From JBDRCU01 sp043821485 (GTDB taxonomy: Bacteria > Patescibacteriota > Minisyncoccia > 2-02-FULL-40-12 > IGHO2-01-FULL-4-A): DNA of 5,117 nt. Below, piece by piece: positions 1 to 5,117 of this stretch (the first letter of the stretch is position 1; each line of letters begins with the position of its first letter). A program made the translations under genes and the position numbers. The notes under the pieces are model-generated. The model saw only the letters and a list, made by a program, of their open reading frames with translations, had not been told where the DNA came from and did no database searches. The DNA lies in assembly GCA_043821485.1 (NCBI GenBank), contig JBDRCU010000040.1, positions 1 to 5,117 of the forward strand, given 5' to 3'.

Positions 1-878
1 AGATAACAACATAGATAGTGTTCTATACAGAAAAGTAGTTTATTGGTTAGTTTACAAAGGCTTTCAAAATATTCCTGTACTTCATCTTCCTGTGCTCCCA
101 AAAGGAATATATCTGCATCTTTGTAATTTGATCTAATCCTCAGACGATACAAACAATCAAAGAAAGAAACGGGTCTTTGCCATTCAAATATTTCTTGCTT
201 TTTACCGGGTGGCAATTTTTTTCTTGTTGTGCCATTAATATTTGGATGTTCTTTTTTCCATTTTTCGCATTGCTCTTGGCACAATCGGTTATGTGTAGTA
301 CCAACAAACATTAAATATGACCCCCATAATTTACTTGCATCATTCCATTGTGGATTTTCAAGAGCATTCACTGTCTCAACTTTTATATTACTCGTGTTTA
401 TATAAGTATCTTTATGCTTTAACACATTCCAAGGTGTTGGAAAAAGTGCTTGGTCTCTAATTAAGTTTATTGCAACAAATTTTAGTGTAGTTGCATGGTC
501 ACCTTTTGCTTCAGGATGCTTTGCAACAATAAAAGCCCTAAGTGCTAGGTACACGGCATAATATGATTGAACAGGAGACCAATGATTTGAAAACTTTTTA
601 AAATCTTTACTAAACTGCGAAGGTAAATTAAGTAGTAATTCAGTATTCCAAGCATTAAACAATAACTTTTTTATTCTTTCTATATTTTTCACTTGATACC
701 TATCAGATTCCTTTAAAGCCATTTTTAGTAGTGATAAATCAGGGTAAATGTACTCAGAAAGGTGTGAGCAAGATAATAGGTAATTCCTATATGTAATGAA
801 TGAAGCTCTACAAGTATTTTCTCTATGCTGTTGTTCATCTCGTTCTACTGGCCTAATAGTAACGGCTACTTCAGGCAT
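1..878 (-). CDS. Probable HEPN-fold protein with a large insertion (3'-partial)
   Basis: This frame runs open from ATG 876-878 to the left edge (292 codons, no stop), so the C-terminus is missing. The start lies 1 nt after the nuclease stop (TGA-T-ATG), with no SD, which implies coupled translation with the nuclease. No signal peptide or membrane helix is seen. Residues 100-128 include WSPVQSYYAVYLALRAFIVA, then a conserved-looking DH. They resemble the YYAxFxAxRALL...H helix of HEPN proteins. Residues 245-285 (RLRIRSNYKDADIFLL, then an acidic helix and LCKLTNKLLFCIE) resemble the R..xDY...A..F second half of the fold. About 115 residues lie between the two halves, including a WxxWGSYLMF-like stretch and a Cys/Lys-rich part (CQEQCEKWKKE). 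R114-x6-H121 fits the spacing range of the HEPN RNase motif Rx4-6H, but its position in the fold is unproven. The gene is visibly AT-richer than the nuclease gene. If the HEPN call is right, the protein could be an RNase toxin or a non-catalytic partner. Otherwise it is a hypothetical protein. Confidence 0.6.
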   Translation of the reverse strand, partial: MPEVAVTIRPVERDEQQHRENTCRASFITYRNYLLSCSHLSEYIYPDLSLLKMALKESDRYQVKNIERIKKLLFNAWNTELLLNLPSQFSKDFKKFSNHWSPVQSYYAVYLALRAFIVAKHPEAKGDHATTLKFVAINLIRDQALFPTPWNVLKHKDTYINTSNIKVETVNALENPQWNDASKLWGSYLMFVGTTHNRLCQEQCEKWKKEHPNINGTTRKKLPPGKKQEIFEWQRPVSFFDCLYRLRIRSNYKDADIFLLGAQEDEVQEYFESLCKLTNKLLFCIEHYLCCY

Positions 879-879
879 A

Positions 880-1626
880 TCATTTACAAGCAACATTTGC
901 AGAATCCCTATAAATACACCATTCGCAGTCCTTTGCAGATTTTGGAGCTTTATTTTTTCGAAGACACTTATAAGCATCCAAAACCGCCTGCTCCACCCAA
1001 CTATCATCTCCCTTATAAGCAATAAGCTGTTCATCAAAGACAAGTTTGCTATCAAACGCATCCTGTTCTGTATCAGCATTAACGTAGACGAAATATCCGG
1101 TATCAGAGACTTTAAAGCCGTTCTGCCTGAGTAACCACTGATAAATCTCCATCTGGTGCTTGTAAGCCTCTTTCCACGGCGTACCGTCATTAAGGTCTAT
1201 CTCTTTTGTGGTACTGGTTGATTTGTAGTCAACGATAATCAGTTCTTTCTTTGGAGCAATCCAAATGTCATCAACTGCTCCGGTTATTATTAAATTGGTT
1301 GGCTCATGCAGATACTGGACTCCCTTGAAATTCTCCCTCCACTCGTCAATCTTCTCGTGCTGAAATGGTATGGCATCAATCTTGAATTTCTTCATAAGAG
1401 GGTGTTTCTTACCTTCTGCTCTGCAAATATCAAATTCCTTCTTAAGAAGCGTATCTGTTGCGCTGTTCAGAGTAAACGCGGGTCCCTTAACCTGATCTAC
1501 GCCAAGCCTGCGATCAAGGTAAAAGCATCTCGGGCATTTAAGAAATCGCTCAAGACGTGAACGGCTGAGTTTGAAGGGCTCTTTTGAAGTTGGGTCGAAG
1601 ATGTTGCGGATACGCTTAGCACACAT
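880..1626 (-). CDS. PD-(D/E)XK nuclease, Cas4/RecB-like, with probable iron-sulfur cysteines
   Basis: This 248-residue protein has the RecB/Cas4-type nuclease core. GAVDD at 116-120 supplies the first acidic residue. IIVDYKSTS gives D133 and K135, the (D/E)xK pair. HQMEIYQWLL gives Q158 and Y162, the QxxxY motif. The N-terminal SRSRLERFLKCPRCFYLDRRLG (21-42) is also typical of the fold. Cysteines sit as in Cas4/AddB-type Fe-S nucleases: C31/C34 near the N-terminus and C234, C237 and C247 at the C-terminus (CEWC, then VACK). It probably cuts DNA ends or single strands, but its substrate and partner are unknown. No cas1, cas2 or CRISPR repeat is in the window, so it is a solo nuclease. The ATG at 1624-1626 follows a 182-nt gap after the SLATT gene, so it may start a new transcription unit. 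Its TGA is 1 nt before the next gene's ATG. It is not a HsdR: there is no helicase domain and it is far too short. Confidence 0.88.
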   Translation of the reverse strand: MCAKRIRNIFDPTSKEPFKLSRSRLERFLKCPRCFYLDRRLGVDQVKGPAFTLNSATDTLLKKEFDICRAEGKKHPLMKKFKIDAIPFQHEKIDEWRENFKGVQYLHEPTNLIITGAVDDIWIAPKKELIIVDYKSTSTTKEIDLNDGTPWKEAYKHQMEIYQWLLRQNGFKVSDTGYFVYVNADTEQDAFDSKLVFDEQLIAYKGDDSWVEQAVLDAYKCLRKNKAPKSAKDCEWCIYRDSANVACK

Positions 1627-1808
1627 ACTTATTCATTTGAAACGTCAAGAACATATACTCGCTTATGAGGGCGTCGCGCGTCTAATGAAAACTAGCACGT
1701 TGGTATTGTAGCTCTATTGGTGTTTGTGCAACAGTAAAATAAGCAAGCACATATAAGTTTTTTTCAAATGCTTTTCCCTCCCTTCCGAGTGGGATAAACA
1801 AAACTCCA
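1627..1808. other. Only substantial intergenic gap in the window (between the CBASS pair and the nuclease gene)
   Basis: The 182-nt gap separates the SLATT stop from the nuclease start and holds no convincing gene. It contains a short G+C-rich patch (GCGTCGCGCGTC at 1671-1682, a GCGTC direct repeat around GC) in otherwise AT-rich DNA, the weak promoter candidate, and a short TCCC/GGGA inverted pair near 1779-1794. No tRNA, CRISPR repeat or clear attachment site was recognised. It is the natural boundary between the RM-CBASS operon and the nuclease-HEPN unit. Confidence 0.6.
1705..1733 (-). promoter_or_regulatory. Weak candidate promoter for the nuclease-HEPN unit
   Basis: In the 182-nt gap upstream of the nuclease gene the minus strand has TACAAT (1705-1710), which is close to a -10 box. 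TTGCAC lies 15 nt before it (1726-1731), or TGTTGC 17 nt before it (1728-1733). Transcription would start about 70 nt before the ATG. Neither -35 pairing is ideal, and the -10/-35 consensus is assumed because the host is unknown. The length of the gap, compared with the 1-2 nt gaps and overlaps elsewhere, is the main reason to expect a promoter here. Confidence 0.25.
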
Positions 1809-2306
1809 TTACTGATCTACTCTATATTGTGCCTCGCCATCTTCAATTCCTTTTCTTGCCTTAAGAAAAGCCCACTTTGGAATTTGAGGCGATTTATCAT
1901 TCATTTCATCCCGTTCTGCATTCAATGTTTTAAGCTTCTTTAATAAATCTTCGCTTGTTTTCAAATCAATATCAATCTCTCTAAAGATACGTGCACGATT
2001 CTTGAGGCTGTTATAACTATTTCCTGCACTATGGTGATTAGACGATTTCTCATTTGGGTTAATAAATGTTGCAACGGCACTAAGAGCTGCAACGAGAATT
2101 GCTAAAATCCCAGCAACAATTTGGTGATTATCAAATTGAGACAGAGCGGAAGCACCAGCAATCGCTGCCATTATTGAAGTGGGAATACCAATCCACAAAT
2201 GAAGATTCGTCCAAGATTGTGCAGCATAAAAATGACCCTTCGAGGAATATAATGAATCTTCCTCGATTCTTTTTGCCTCTCTTATAATTTTTTCTTTAGC
2301 TTCCAT
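1809..2306 (-). CDS. Two-transmembrane SLATT-domain protein, probable CBASS membrane effector
   Basis: This is a 165-residue SLATT (SMODS and SLOG-associating 2TM) protein. The family is thought to be a membrane effector that responds to the nucleotide made by the neighbouring CD-NTase and disrupts the membrane, causing growth arrest or cell death. The N-terminus is an amphipathic, charged helix (EAKEKIIREAKRIEEDSLY), then SSKGHFYAAQSW. Two hydrophobic helices follow at about 36-56 (LWIGIPTSIMAAIAGASAL) and 63-82 (IVAGILAILVAALSAVATFI), joined by a short loop QFDNHQ. A cytoplasmic coiled segment follows: NPNEKSSNHHSAGNSYNSL, NRARIFREIDIDL and a Leu/Lys-rich helix at about 113-131. The C-terminal block SPQIPKWAFLKARKGIEDGE also looks characteristic of this family. 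No signal peptide is seen. The ATG is inside the last codons of the CD-NTase gene (11-nt overlap, no SD), as expected for translational coupling of sensor and effector. It ends with TAA. Confidence 0.93.
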   Translation of the reverse strand: MEAKEKIIREAKRIEEDSLYSSKGHFYAAQSWTNLHLWIGIPTSIMAAIAGASALSQFDNHQIVAGILAILVAALSAVATFINPNEKSSNHHSAGNSYNSLKNRARIFREIDIDLKTSEDLLKKLKTLNAERDEMNDKSPQIPKWAFLKARKGIEDGEAQYRVDQ

Positions 2307-3162
2307 ATGCTGGAAATTTATCTTTAAAAATTTGTCTCCATAAGTTTATCGCCTTTTCATGATCGTCGCAATCTCCATAAGTACAACTCCACGCTTCGTG
2401 TGCTTTGTCTCTTGCGGTTTCAAGTCTTTTCACAGCTTCATATCTCTTGGTGTCATCAAGGTAGTCATCAATATAATCTCCCTCATGCCAAAGAGGAGAT
2501 TTTACTAAGTCAGTAGCTTTGTTGAAATACTGAAAAACATCCCACGGGTAATCAGATAATTCACCATTAAAAGCTTTGAGTGCGATAACTTCGATATGAA
2601 ATGACTGCAAAAAAGAGCTATGTTGATGATTCCACCATTTTATCATTTTTACAATTCGCTTGAAGTATTCACCACAAACTTTATTTTTGTCGCTCATTGC
2701 ATTTGAGTGTTTACGAGGTCTTGATTGAAGCCATGCCTCATTATTCATGTCGGGAACATTATAGTGGTTAACGCTGTCATCGCTGTTTGTCGTGCGCGAC
2801 ACCGGAACAATATCCACGTTAGGCCATGTTTTATAGTGCAGTGTTACTGCCTGCCCATTCTTTCGAACATTTGTTTTGCATTCTGCAAGTGCATCCCTAA
2901 CATTTTGAAGAACTTGAGAGGGTTTCTTGTCCTTTATGTGTTTGCTGTAGTGTAATACCACGATTACATCTAAATCAGCATAACCAGTCACCGCCGTATA
3001 ACGAGGAATAGAACCAGAAGGAAAAGCCTCGAGTATGGTGAAGTCATTTTTTAGCGACGATACAATATCGTCTTTTCGCTTGTTAGCTGTATCACGATGA
3101 TTTCCACTTAGCTCAATATTCTCTCGGAATTTATCAAAGCAAACTGGTACGGTATAAGGCAT
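2296..3162 (-). CDS. CD-NTase (SMODS-family cyclic oligonucleotide synthase) of a CBASS system
   Basis: This 288-residue protein is a cGAS/DncV-like nucleotidyltransferase. The family makes cyclic di- or trinucleotide second messengers from NTPs on sensing phage, in the cytoplasm. The Pol-beta-type active site is intact: G50-S51 in PSGSIPR, the metal-binding pair D63 and D65 in ADLDVIVVL, and a third Asp, D117, in PNVDIVPV. Later family features are the VPDMNNEAWLQSRPRKH block (136-152), the FKRIVKMIKWWN helix (167-178) with its Lys-Trp, and SFHIEVIALKAF (187-198). The length is normal for a stand-alone CD-NTase. I cannot assign the clade or product by eye. The ATG lies 2 nt after the hsdS stop, with no clear SD, and the stop overlaps the SLATT start by 11 nt. 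Translation is probably coupled both to the RM operon and to its effector. The adjacent two-TM SLATT protein is the expected partner, which makes the CBASS assignment strong. Confidence 0.93.
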   Translation of the reverse strand: MPYTVPVCFDKFRENIELSGNHRDTANKRKDDIVSSLKNDFTILEAFPSGSIPRYTAVTGYADLDVIVVLHYSKHIKDKKPSQVLQNVRDALAECKTNVRKNGQAVTLHYKTWPNVDIVPVSRTTNSDDSVNHYNVPDMNNEAWLQSRPRKHSNAMSDKNKVCGEYFKRIVKMIKWWNHQHSSFLQSFHIEVIALKAFNGELSDYPWDVFQYFNKATDLVKSPLWHEGDYIDDYLDDTKRYEAVKRLETARDKAHEAWSCTYGDCDDHEKAINLWRQIFKDKFPAYGS

Positions 3163-3164
3163 AG

Positions 3165-3740
3165 CTAAATTTCATTAAGTAATTTATCAATCTTCCCCTC
3201 CATCACCTCAATTAACTGCCTATTAGCTTCAATAATTTCTTCCTCCTTCTCTGCTTCGACAACGAACTCTTTTTGGACTTCGAGGGGCGCAAGAGGGATT
3301 TTGATTTTTCTAATAATTGGCATATTTAAACCGCTTCTTTGGGTGTCTCCTGTAATATTTCTTATTTCTTGATACATGCTCCGTAGCACAATATAAAGAA
3401 AGTCTGGCATCAGAGTTTTATTATCTTTTGGTATCATTGCTACAAGTGATTGATTACATGTGGCTTCTGTCTTTAGTAAGGCAACGGTACCCCTTGTTTT
3501 TCCTTGTCCATTAAGTGCAATTAAAACAGAATCTTTTGGAAGTAATCTGGCATTAGAACTTTCCATGCCCAATTCTGTTATTCTACCTTTGCATTCTAAT
3601 ATTTTCCCTTTATGAATATCTCCTGAAACTAACCATTTAATTTTTCCATCTTCGTAATACTCTTTTTTGGTTGATGTTGGTGTACCACCCGTCATTAGTT
3701 CGCATAGTTCACCAATTTCCACCCACTCAACCCCCTCCAT
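3165..3740 (-). CDS. hsdS: Second half of type I specificity subunit HsdS (single TRD), in frame with the preceding HsdM-HsdS fusion
   Basis: This 191-residue half-HsdS would supply the second DNA target-recognition domain of the type I complex. Its N-terminus, VEWVEIGELCELMTGGTPTS, is a typical TRD opening. It is followed by KWLVSGDI (35-42), a SSNARLLPKDSVLIALNGQGKTRG block (61-84) and the distal conserved region KIPLAPLEVQKEFV (147-160). A charged C-terminal coiled coil follows, ending RQLIEVMEGKIDKLLNEI, as in the C-terminal helix of full HsdS. Full HsdS usually has two TRDs in about 400 residues, so this is half of one. The other half is fused to HsdM upstream, in the same frame, separated by one TAG and three sense codons (CTT GAG AAG). 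The start is uncertain: ATG 3740 has only a purine run 1 nt before it. GTG at 3720-3722 has a better-placed GGAGG about 11 nt upstream. The gene ends with TAG 2 nt before the CD-NTase start. It could be a translated separate subunit or a remnant of a broken fusion. Confidence 0.9.
   Translation of the reverse strand: MEGVEWVEIGELCELMTGGTPTSTKKEYYEDGKIKWLVSGDIHKGKILECKGRITELGMESSNARLLPKDSVLIALNGQGKTRGTVALLKTEATCNQSLVAMIPKDNKTLMPDFLYIVLRSMYQEIRNITGDTQRSGLNMPIIRKIKIPLAPLEVQKEFVVEAEKEEEIIEANRQLIEVMEGKIDKLLNEI
3731..3738 (-). promoter_or_regulatory. Possible Shine-Dalgarno for reinitiation of the second HsdS half
   Basis: The minus strand reads GGAGGGGG here, within the first codons of the second HsdS half. 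It lies about 11 nt upstream of the in-frame GTG at 3720-3722 (codon 7 counted from ATG 3740). It is a stronger SD match than anything properly spaced before ATG 3740, and a ribosome ending at the amber codon would be only a few codons away. It may be chance, because the same bases encode the MEGV residues of the putative original fusion linker. Confidence 0.3.
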
Positions 3741-3749
3741 CTTCTCAAG

Positions 3750-3752
3750 CTA
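3750..3752 (-). other. In-frame amber codon splitting the HsdM-HsdS fusion
   Basis: Reading the minus strand, the frame runs AAA TAG CTT GAG AAG ATG GAG. FGK is followed by stop, then L E K M E G V E W V with no frame change. Fused HsdMS proteins usually run through this linker between the first conserved helix and the second TRD. The 3-codon, same-frame gap therefore points to a single-base nonsense change (for example from AAG, CAG or TCG) or to a sequencing error rather than two separately evolved genes. TAG also ends the downstream half at 3165-3167, so amber reassignment in this genome is unlikely. Confidence 0.85.
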
Positions 3753-5117
3753 TTTTCCAAAATACCTTCTCTCCTTCTCCAGACTGGCAATAACCTCCCA
3801 CGCCGCGTCTATCGCTTTCTGCTTAACTTCAATCTGCTCTACGATTTCTTTTTGTACATCGAGAGGTGGGAGAGGGATATTGAATGGAGCCAGAGATTTC
3901 CTTGTAATTTGTGGCTGAGCTGTTCCTGAAATAGCTGAATTCAAATCAGTATGTCGCAGGAAATAATAAAGATATAATCGGTAGATACCTTCATTCTTTG
4001 GTTTAACTACCATAGCATTGCCAGTAATCCACGATTTTGGCTCTGACATATTAACAGTCCCACAAGTTGCACCTCGGCAAGTAATTAATACTTCTGAATC
4101 TTCGTGATTGTATTCATCATAAAAACCAATAATTCCATTTGCCCCGAAAACTTTATATTGTCCTAACCTTTTTATTTCATTTGAAGTAATAGTTTTTGGC
4201 TGATAAATATCACATATTTCATCAAGTGCCACCATCGACCACTTCTGATTTTTCCTCACTTCAGTTTCCCTATATCTCTCCCCAGTCAAATTATAATCAC
4301 CACTTTCAGCGATTTTATCTTTCTTTACCCAAAGTGCGAGGTTGCTATCTTTTTTCTTGTCTTGTTTCCATTCATCAATTATTTCCAAAGCCTGCGGTAA
4401 ATCATTATTATTTATCTTTCTTCTTTGTGCACCTAAATCAAAGCCGTCATTTTCAATCTTAATGAACAAAATCTCATCCGTCTTATTGGCAAGCTCGTTA
4501 TCAAATAACAAAATGCTTGTTTTAACTCCTGAGTATGGATTAAAAACTCCCGGGGGCAAAGACACGACAGCGAACAAACCGTCTTCAACCAGCATTTGTC
4601 TTAACTGTTTATAAGCATTCTCGCCTTTAAAAATTATGCCTTCGGGAACGATTATTCCCGCCCGACCTTTGATATTTAGGTGCTCAAGAATGTAATCTAC
4701 AAACAAAACCTCGGAGCGTTTCGCCTGAACGGAAAATCTCTTGTGAGGCATTACTCCGCCCTTCGGAGTCATAAAAGGAGGATTAGCCATTATCACGTCA
4801 AACATCTCATCCCATCGTTTCTCTGAACCGAGCGTGTCATATTCATATATGTGAGGGTCGCTGAATCCATGAAGATACATGTTTACAAGCGAGAGTTTTA
4901 CCATGTCAGGTGATATATCGTAGCCCGATATGCTCTGCATAATTCTTTCTTTTTCCTGAGGCTTTAGTTTATCTCCCTTGTAAGAAATCTTCTCCTGCAA
5001 AACAGTTTCGGTTGCACTCTCGCCTTCCTTAATCTTTTCTTCCGCTCCTTCTTTTTCGGGCTTAAAATTAGAGGAATTATGTTTGATAATGTGCTTGTAA
5101 GCCGAAATCAGAAATCC
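3750..5117 (-). CDS. hsdM: Type I restriction-modification methylase HsdM fused to the first half of HsdS (5'-partial)
   Basis: This protein would methylate adenine N6 in DNA as the modification subunit of a type I RM complex, and its fused C-terminal half-HsdS would contribute one target-recognition domain. The frame is open to the right edge, giving 455 residues, so the true N-terminus is outside the window. A TTG at 4998-5000 is only an internal Leu codon. The visible protein begins GFLISAYKHI, the residues that normally follow SAM motif I (DPACGTG) in HsdM. A Lys/Glu-rich stretch of about 45 residues comes next, then GYDISPDMVKLSLVNMYLHG, and then catalytic motif IV NPPF at residues 112-115 (nt 4773-4784). 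The methylase part ends near residue 285. A TRD follows (KWSMVALDEICDI, then YKVFGANGIIGFYDEYN and LITCRGATCGTVN). After it comes the HsdS conserved helix, starting IPLPPLDVQKEIVEQIE and ending SLEKERRYFGK. The frame stops at amber TAG 3750-3752, and the same frame continues as the second HsdS half. No HsdR is in view. Confidence 0.95.
   Translation of the reverse strand, partial: GFLISAYKHIIKHNSSNFKPEKEGAEEKIKEGESATETVLQEKISYKGDKLKPQEKERIMQSISGYDISPDMVKLSLVNMYLHGFSDPHIYEYDTLGSEKRWDEMFDVIMANPPFMTPKGGVMPHKRFSVQAKRSEVLFVDYILEHLNIKGRAGIIVPEGIIFKGENAYKQLRQMLVEDGLFAVVSLPPGVFNPYSGVKTSILLFDNELANKTDEILFIKIENDGFDLGAQRRKINNNDLPQALEIIDEWKQDKKKDSNLALWVKKDKIAESGDYNLTGERYRETEVRKNQKWSMVALDEICDIYQPKTITSNEIKRLGQYKVFGANGIIGFYDEYNHEDSEVLITCRGATCGTVNMSEPKSWITGNAMVVKPKNEGIYRLYLYYFLRHTDLNSAISGTAQPQITRKSLAPFNIPLPPLDVQKEIVEQIEVKQKAIDAAWEVIASLEKERRYFGK

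Noticed and set aside
796..1134. Plus-strand open frame of 112 codons opposite the nuclease and HEPN-like genes
   Set aside because: It lies antisense to two well-supported genes and its product (Cys/Ser/Ile-rich) shows no domain. It is a shadow frame, as are the other plus-strand frames.
880..1626. Nuclease as a CRISPR-associated Cas4 or as the HsdR subunit
   Set aside because: There is no repeat array, cas1 or cas2 in the window. At 248 residues without helicase motifs it cannot be HsdR.
1643..1648. TTGACG as a -35 box for the nuclease gene
   Set aside because: A -10 box at normal spacing would fall at or inside the start codon, and no suitable hexamer is there.
1671..1720. Integron attC-like site in the intergenic gap
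   Set aside because: The short repeats and CGTTGG-like stretch do not match paired attC core sites, and all neighbouring genes run as tight operons rather than cassettes.
1774..1798. Rho-independent terminator after the SLATT gene
   Set aside because: The only stem is a 4-bp TCCC/GGGA pair with an 8-nt loop. On the transcribed strand it is followed by A-rich sequence rather than a U tract.
1809..3162. HORMA/TRIP13 or ubiquitin-like (Cap2/Cap3) accessory genes of larger CBASS types
   Set aside because: No coding space remains around the CD-NTase/SLATT pair, and the flanking genes are HsdS and a PD-(D/E)XK nuclease. Only a type I-like layout is supported in this window.
3165..3752. Amber codon reassigned to an amino acid (alternative genetic code)
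   Set aside because: TAG also serves as the stop of the second HsdS half immediately before the CD-NTase start, and TGA and TAA end other genes, so the standard code fits best.
3750..5000. TTG at 4998-5000 as the start of the methylase
   Set aside because: The frame continues upstream to the window edge and encodes GFLISAYKHI, the normal continuation of HsdM motif I, so the real start is outside the window.

Overview
All genes in this window are read on the minus strand, so transcription runs from the right edge to the left. The window looks like part of a bacterial anti-phage defence island. The DNA is AT-rich and uses the standard code: TAA, TAG and TGA all end genes here. I cannot name the organism. 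From memory, the nuclease at 880-1626 and the fused type I methylase resemble proteins common in uncultured candidate-phyla (Patescibacteria-like) genomes, but that is only a weak host guess.

Right block (5117 to 3165), type I restriction-modification. The right edge cuts a HsdM adenine methylase just after its SAM-binding motif I. The methylase is fused in one reading frame to the first half of a HsdS specificity subunit. An amber codon at 3750-3752 stops that fusion. Three codons further on, in the same frame, the second HsdS half resumes (3165-3740). Without the amber codon the two pieces would be one continuous HsdM-HsdS protein with two target-recognition domains. No HsdR is visible.

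Middle block (3162 to 1809), a minimal CBASS-type signalling pair. A CD-NTase (SMODS-type cyclic oligonucleotide synthase) with intact GS, DxD and third-Asp motifs begins 2 nt after the hsdS stop. It overlaps by 11 nt a small two-transmembrane SLATT protein, the expected membrane effector. No HORMA/TRIP13 or E1/E2/JAB-like accessory genes lie in the window, so in the visible part it resembles the simplest (type I) CBASS layout.

Left block (1626 to 1), a second probable transcription unit. After a 182-nt gap comes a Cas4/RecB-like PD-(D/E)XK nuclease with a complete active site and cysteines placed as for an iron-sulfur cluster. One nucleotide after its stop begins an incomplete gene that runs off the left edge for 292 codons and looks like a HEPN-fold protein with a large insertion. 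It is AT-richer than its neighbour.

Inferred logic: DNA modification and specificity (HsdMS), second-messenger-triggered membrane damage (CD-NTase to SLATT), and a nuclease/HEPN pair of unknown mechanism sit back to back. The nuclease/HEPN pair is the part least explained by known systems. The split M-S fusion feeding directly into CBASS genes is the most unusual arrangement.
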